Under the pieces are notes generated by a model, which saw only the letters and a program-made list of their open reading frames with translations, had not been told where the DNA came from and ran no database searches. Shown in pieces: positions 60,029 to 64,000 of a stretch of 64,000 bases of DNA. The stretch is from NCBI GenBank assembly GCA_023053685.1, contig JALIGW010000002.1:41039720-41103719 (forward strand), written 5' to 3'. Both the position numbers and the translations under genes were made by a program. The stretch comes from Diadophis punctatus similis (taxonomy: Eukaryota; Chordata; Lepidosauria; Squamata; Dipsadidae). The number at the start of each line of letters is the position of its first letter. Within the stretch, counting starts at the first letter, position 1.

Positions 60029-60636
60029 TGTATTCGAATCGGCACTGCCCTCAAGTGAGCTGCAAGGGCGGCCAGAATCTTTGTAAAGACCCTGGGTGCC
60101 GAGGAGAGGCCGAATGGCAGGGCCGAATACTGGTAATGTTCGTTGTCATACGAGAACCGAAGGAACCTTTGGTGGGAAGGCCGAATCGGGACATGCAAAT
60201 ATTCCTCAGTGAGGTCGATAGAGCACATAAAGTCACCCTTACGAATGCTGTCCAATATGGACTGTAGAGTATGCATCTTAAATTTCTTGTACACCAAGAA
60301 CTTATTAAGGCGCTTGAGGTCTAAGACCGCTCTCCACCCACCCGACGATTTCTCCACGAGGAACAAATTGGAATAGAATCCTTGCCCCCGTTGGTCCTCC
60401 GGGACCCGCTGGATGGCCTCAATCTCCAGCAGATGCTGGATGGCTTCAAGCATCTGGGCCTGCTTCTGCGGGTTGGAGGACTGGGAGCACCTCATGAAGG
60501 AATCCGGGGGTGTGGAGAGGAGATCTAAAGCGAGTCCAAGTGACAGGGTCTCACGGACCCAAGCGTCCGTAGTAATCTCCTCCCACCGCCTAACGAAAAA
60601 ACGCAGGCGACCCCCAATGGGAGAAGCTGGGTCCAC
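58750..60636 (-). CDS. DIRS reverse transcriptase / RNase H ORF
   Basis: A 628-codon frame. RT blocks: LVEKSSGGWRAVLDLKRLN (92-110), CSIDLTEEYLHVPI with Asp 141, ALPFGLSSAPRVFTKI, and CYLDDILI with Asp 207-208. RNase H residues follow: VTVTSDASLYGWGAH (Asp 370), INLLELRAV (Glu 402), LLLTDNVT (Asp 427) and SNRTADWLSR (Asp 478). About 150 further residues (LLYAFPPLPLIPRVIRKM) match the downstream part often called methyltransferase-like in DIRS; I see no clear catalytic motif for that. The frame overlaps the end of the gag frame by a few bases and has no ATG there (GTG), suggesting frameshifting or reinitiation. Confidence 0.94.
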   Translation of the reverse strand: MDPASPIGGRLRFFVRRWEEITTDAWVRETLSLGLALDLLSTPPDSFMRCSQSSNPQKQAQMLEAIQHLLEIEAIQRVPEDQRGQGFYSNLFLVEKSSGGWRAVLDLKRLNKFLVYKKFKMHTLQSILDSIRKGDFMCSIDLTEEYLHVPIRPSHQRFLRFSYDNEHYQYSALPFGLSSAPRVFTKILAALAAHLRAVPIRIQCYLDDILIQSSSLTRVELDLQTTIDVLQYHGFSLNLEKSHLIPSTRITHLGAIVDSLECRVYLSEERQLSLSSLTQQVLGQGRVPLNLLSSLLGKMISAIHITPWAQLHSRDLQWFLLPFQRANKSNSSAKVQLPTAVWRSLHWWRSLAISKGSSFLEPRRVTVTSDASLYGWGAHTSSHVAQGTWTAAESTASINLLELRAVSLGLRQFQHLLTGQHVLLLTDNVTTKAHVNRQGGTVLRRLLSEAKELGLWAERHLLSLRAEHISGVSNRTADWLSRHDVDTAEWALHPDIFRELTVRFGNPVADLFATPLNAKLPRFITWYRTPGAMDTDALHCPWPRGLLYAFPPLPLIPRVIRKMLDEQAELILLAPHWPRRAWFADLKSLSTGPSWRIPQTTSSLSQGSVQHPDPQWLQLTAWRLSGAP

Positions 60637-62243
60637 TACTTGTAGCGGCGGAAGGAGCGACCGCCTGCCTTCCGAAAAGGGCGCTTGGATTGCTGGTTGG
60701 TATTAGCCCTATCCTGGCCCTGAGTCTGACGGGGCGAGGCCCGCAACCTGTTTTGGTTATAGGAAGGCGCCCTGTATTGGCGCCTGGGGAACGTCGGGGC
60801 AGGGCTCTGGGGCTTGGCCTGTGCCTTCCTGGTGGAGTTCGGCAAGACCTTGCGTTTGTCCTTAGTCTCGATTAGGTAGGGATCGAGGGCCTCACCAAAG
60901 AGCGACTTGTTTGCCACTGGGGCCCCAGCTAGCCGCCATTTGTGGCGACAGTCAGCGGGCCAGCTCCTCAGCCAGTACATTCTGCGCGCCACCATCGACG
61001 TTCCCATGGCTCTGGCAGCAAATCGGGTGGCCTGAAGCGTTGCGTCCGAGGTGAACTGCGAGGCGGCGATGAGCTTGTTGATGTCTTGCCTCGCTCGGAC
61101 GTCAGAGGGAGGCAGGTGCTCCTGCAGAGCCTTTAGCCACCGAATGGATGTCCGACAGAAGAACGAAGCCGTTGCAGAAGCCTTAACAGCCCAAGCGACC
61201 GCTTGGTGAGTTTTCTGCAGGGCCTGTTCCGTGCGTCTGTCCTCTGGGCGGAGCAACTCCTCAGAGTCCCCAGGCATCTGTGCGGGCGAGTACAGAGCCT
61301 TGATGGCCGGTTCCACCGGAGGAACTGGCAGATGTTGAGCCAGAGCGGTGGAAACATTAAAGAATCGCTTGTCCGCTGCAGAGGGGGTGACGCCAGCAGT
61401 TGGAGAAGCCCACTGCTTGAGCACTGACTCCACAAACAGTTTGGGAGTCGGCAACACTTCCAGTTGTGAGGTGGTTTCCTCAAAAAGAGGATCCTCAGGT
61501 TCGTCCCCGGCGGGCGTCTGTTCCTTGGAGGAAAACTTGGCCGTTGCCCTGGCCTTGTGGAGCAGTGATTTGAATAGTGCCGGATTGAATAATCCGGTGA
61601 CCACTGGGGCCTCAGGTGCGAGATCTTCATCTTCTGAAAGCTCCAAGTCCTGTACCTGAGTGTCCTGCCCATGGAGTGACAAGGGCGAGCCAGGGTCAGC
61701 GTCAGCCGCAGGACTTGGCTCAGTGGCTGGGGCGGCTGGAGGGCGGGGTTGAGGCAACAGCGTGGCGCTGGCTGGAGGTGGCGCAGCGGCGGCCACATGC
61801 TTCATGCCTGCCTCTATGCCTTGCGCGATGGCAGCCTGGATCAGGGCCTGCACCTCAGGGGTGTAGAATTGCTGTGAGGCAGAGGGAGGGTGAGCTGTGG
61901 CTGCACTGGAACCCGGCCTGGGGTCCTCCCAGATGTCATCCTCCCCGAGGCACAAGTCCGGATTGTCCAGCGAGAGGGTGCCTGAAGAGCGCCGGTCCCT
62001 CTGCGAGGGCTCATGGTGCGCTGGGGAGGCCGCGACAGCAGGGGGCAGCGTGGAGCGCTCCGAGACCTTGGGGGCCTTGTCCTTGGCATGGGTGCCCTTG
62101 GAGGGGGCCTTGGCTTTATCTGAGCCAGGCCTAAGGGGGGAGCGGTCGCGATGGTTCGTTGGTTGGGGGGGCTGTCCAGACCCGCCCTCCCACTCCCTGG
62201 CCTGCCTGGGCTTATTCCTGCCCGAGGTGGCCTTTTCTGCCAT
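60636..62243 (-). CDS. DIRS gag-like protein
   Basis: 535 codons from a true ATG at 62243. The N-terminal third is rich in Pro, Ala, Ser and charged residues (disordered). The middle has FNPALFKSLLHKARATAKF. The C-terminal third has AARAMGTSMVARRMYWLRSW and NKSLFGEALDPYL, blocks typical of gag proteins of vertebrate DIRS elements. The end is strongly basic (RPFRKAGGRSFRRYK), fitting nucleic-acid binding. No zinc knuckle is seen. Confidence 0.88.
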   Translation of the reverse strand: MAEKATSGRNKPRQAREWEGGSGQPPQPTNHRDRSPLRPGSDKAKAPSKGTHAKDKAPKVSERSTLPPAVAASPAHHEPSQRDRRSSGTLSLDNPDLCLGEDDIWEDPRPGSSAATAHPPSASQQFYTPEVQALIQAAIAQGIEAGMKHVAAAAPPPASATLLPQPRPPAAPATEPSPAADADPGSPLSLHGQDTQVQDLELSEDEDLAPEAPVVTGLFNPALFKSLLHKARATAKFSSKEQTPAGDEPEDPLFEETTSQLEVLPTPKLFVESVLKQWASPTAGVTPSAADKRFFNVSTALAQHLPVPPVEPAIKALYSPAQMPGDSEELLRPEDRRTEQALQKTHQAVAWAVKASATASFFCRTSIRWLKALQEHLPPSDVRARQDINKLIAASQFTSDATLQATRFAARAMGTSMVARRMYWLRSWPADCRHKWRLAGAPVANKSLFGEALDPYLIETKDKRKVLPNSTRKAQAKPQSPAPTFPRRQYRAPSYNQNRLRASPRQTQGQDRANTNQQSKRPFRKAGGRSFRRYK

Positions 62244-63351
62244 TGAGAGGCTAGAGGGTCCAGTCAGCCGTAGAAATGGGCGCTTTTACGGCCCTATGAA
62301 GTCCGGTGTCCCTCGCCGAGATGTGCCTGCCTTTATGTGAGGAAGGGGCTCAGCAGCACGGCAGCGGCGTTAGCGGGCGCTCCAGGCGGCTGTCGTTGCC
62401 ATGGAAGGCCGGCGCAGCTCAGGCGGCAAGGAAAAAAGCCGCGGCGAAGGTTCGCTTCAATTGGAGAGCCGCGGACCAGCTGGAGAGGCTGCGCGTCACA
62501 GGGAAGTCCCTAGTGACGCCGGGGGTGCGCAAGCGGCTGCGTAGGAGGCCGGGGAAGTCCCACGTTGGCCTGAGGACCCGGAAGTCGGCCGACGAACTGC
62601 GGCTGCGTGAAGCTCCGAGACCCGGAAGTTGGGCCGAAGGACTGAGGCTGCGCAAAGCTCTGAGCCAGGCAAGCAGCTGAGGGGCGGGTGCTCACTCCTC
62701 CGGGCGCCAAATGTATCAAAGGGAAGGGTGCGGCCTGCGCAGCCGGTGCTACTGCCGATTAGGCCGCAGAACCTCCCGATAAGGCCCCAATTAGGCCCCG
62801 ACCCAACCAAGGGCAATTCAGGCCACGGAGGAAGCCGGAGGACGCCAATTTAGTCCTCAGTGAGGAGGGGCGGTACCGCAGGCCGATTAGCCGCCGAGTG
62901 GACCGCCAATGCTCGCCCTCACTGAGGAACGCTCCCAAGGGCAGGCAGAGAACTGCGGGCTCAACGAGGGGAACACTGAGGAAGGGAGGCCCAGGCCACT
63001 CAAGCGCTAGGCTTCTGCGGAACCCCCGAGTAAGGGCCTCTCTCCTGCGGGAAGTGGCAATAGCCACCCTGGCTGCTGGTCACCCAAGCGGAGAGCTTCT
63101 GTGACAGGTGATGAAAAACAGGAATGCCAGGCCGCGCTGTGAGGATGGCAGCCAACCACCTAAGGTGGAGGCAGGCCGTGGACTAGGCCGAAGCCTGTCC
63201 AAAAAGTCCCAACACCCCCGATGGACAGGACAGGTGGGAACTCACTCACAGACAATGAAAATAATTGATAGTTGATCTGATCAGGAACCAGTAGAAGGTG
63301 TAGAAACTGCGAAGTTGGGGAGAAACAATCCTAGGCCTAGGACTGAGTCGA
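62244..63351 (-). promoter_or_regulatory. DIRS GC-rich leader
   Basis: About 1.1 kb between the right terminal repeat and the gag start. It has no long frame in the element's sense that resembles a protein and is rich in CpG. It presumably carries leader and packaging functions (inference). Confidence 0.55.
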
Positions 63352-63465
63352 AAGAGGGGGATTATGGCACAGTGACAGCTTTTATATGAGGTCAGACTCA
63401 GTCCTGATTGGCTGATGGATGAGGTCATCCCAATCTTGGAGGCTAGCGCCACCCACTATGGAGAA
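63352..63465 (-). repeat. DIRS right terminal repeat with outer extension
   Basis: Inverted copy of the left repeat with one change (CCATCAGCC against CCATTAGCC). The outer end ACTATGGAGAA differs from the left extension, as usual for DIRS. Confidence 0.95.
63379..63386 (-). promoter_or_regulatory. TATA box of DIRS element
   Basis: TATAAAAG on the minus strand, followed by GCTGTCACTGTGCC, about 1.1 kb upstream of the gag ATG. Its place in the upstream terminal repeat and the proper orientation make it the likely promoter. Confidence 0.6.
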
Positions 63466-63632
63466 CAGTTTTCTGCAGGCTGCAGAGAAATGGGGTATAG
63501 CAGCAAACTTTTATAGGGGGAGTTTGTCTGGAGTGTGGAAGTGTCTACGTGCTGAGGGGCATGTGTGTGTGAGAGAGAGAGAGAGGGAGAGAGAAAGAGT
63601 GTATTCTTGTGAACATACAGTTCTGCTGGGAG
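63466..63632. other. Flank with short (GA)n
   Basis: TGTGTGAGAGAGAGAG lies at 63563-63600; no gene seen. Confidence 0.5.
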
Positions 63633-63829
63633 CAAGGGTGGGTTCCAATTTACCTCGCTGTGGGTTTGCTCCTTCCCATGCCATGTGGGTGCGCCACATG
63701 AGTGCGCATGCGCTTCACGCGCGTGCGCATGCACAGTAATGAAAATCTGATTTTTTTTAAAAAAAACATCACCAGCAGGTCGCTGTCGGTTCAGGCAAAC
63801 CGGTCCGAACCAGTCCGAACCCACCCCTG
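63633..63829 (+). mobile_element. hAT MITE, CAAGGGTGGGTTCC type, perfect duplication
   Basis: Ends CAAGGGTGGGTTCC and GAACCCACCCCTG; duplication GCTGGGAG at 63625-63632 and 63830-63837. Core has overlapping GTGCGCATGCGC and GTGCGCATGCAC motifs around CACGCGC. Confidence 0.95.
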
Positions 63830-64000
63830 GCTGGGAGACTTAATTTAATTAACTCTAGTTGTGTTTTCAGACATTATATTTTGATATGTGGATTAGGTCT
63901 CATCTTCTTTTGGGGTTTGAGAAATTTGCTAATTTGATAAATTTGGAGACATTGATTTTCAGACCATTGTGGATTCTGTTAATATTTTAAGGGAAGATTG

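Larger units (their letters stand above)
57358..63465 (-). mobile_element. DIRS-type tyrosine-recombinase retrotransposon, apparently intact
   Basis: A 6.1-kb element read on the minus strand: right inverted terminal repeat with TATA box, GC-rich leader, gag-like ORF, RT/RNase H ORF, overlapping tyrosine recombinase ORF, internal complementary region, left inverted terminal repeat. The 103-bp terminal repeats (57393-57495 and 63352-63454) differ at one base. No target duplication is seen, as expected, since DIRS elements integrate a circular DNA through the recombinase rather than an integrase. None of the three frames carries an internal stop. It lies in AT-rich DNA and is much richer in GC and CpG than its flanks. 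Whether it is active cannot be told from sequence. Confidence 0.96.

Noticed and set aside
61616..62340. Plus-strand frames opposite the DIRS gag region
   Set aside because: They are antisense shadows in GC-rich coding DNA; the minus-strand frame has the gag-like blocks and a real ATG.

Overview
This window reads as non-coding DNA from a squamate reptile, most likely a snake. The clues are a CR1/L3 LINE ending in an (ATTCT)n tail (the 'Snake1' type), a Sauria-type SINE, CR1 and L2 LINE tails, and dense short hAT-type elements with 8-bp target duplications. I found no host protein-coding exon, rRNA or functional tRNA gene. Nearly every supportable coding stretch belongs to a transposable element; one short acidic/basic reading frame (9.2-9.5 kb) is unassigned and looks repeat-derived. 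The AT-rich stretches between elements look intergenic or deep intronic.

Layout. 0-9 kb: CR1-like tail, a decayed jockey-superfamily LINE (1.2-2.4 kb), an R4-like LINE relic on the minus strand (4.3-6.1 kb), a 348-bp purine tract and an unclassified repeat near 9 kb. 9-17 kb: SINE relics and two copies of the same CR1/L3 LINE 3' end, one carrying a 136-bp foldback element. 17-21.3 kb: a near full-length L2 LINE on the minus strand with readable endonuclease and reverse transcriptase, broken by one stop and two frameshifts. 21-43 kb: AT-rich DNA with SINEs, MITEs, a CR1 tail and a 1-kb TA-flanked element. 43.2-44.3 kb: a GC-rich 1.1-kb non-autonomous hAT element built from three consecutive hairpins, inserted inside an older Tigger-like MITE. 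45-57 kb: CR1, LINE and SINE pieces, a second copy of the 1-kb element, long (TA)n tracts, more MITEs and a 520-bp long inverted repeat. 57.36-63.47 kb: the highlight, an apparently intact DIRS-type tyrosine-recombinase retrotransposon on the minus strand.

The DIRS element has three large open reading frames (gag-like; RT plus RNase H; tyrosine recombinase), 103-bp inverted terminal repeats differing at one base, and an internal complementary region that copies both outer ends exactly. This is the expected architecture for integration through a circular intermediate, and the absence of stops argues for a young insertion.

The other genome-scale theme is small DNA transposons that carry regulatory-looking motifs. 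Several hAT MITEs hold a perfect 12-bp palindrome matching the NRF1 consensus, and one holds a perfect YY1 consensus. Microsatellites repeatedly start at the 3' ends of LINEs and SINEs.
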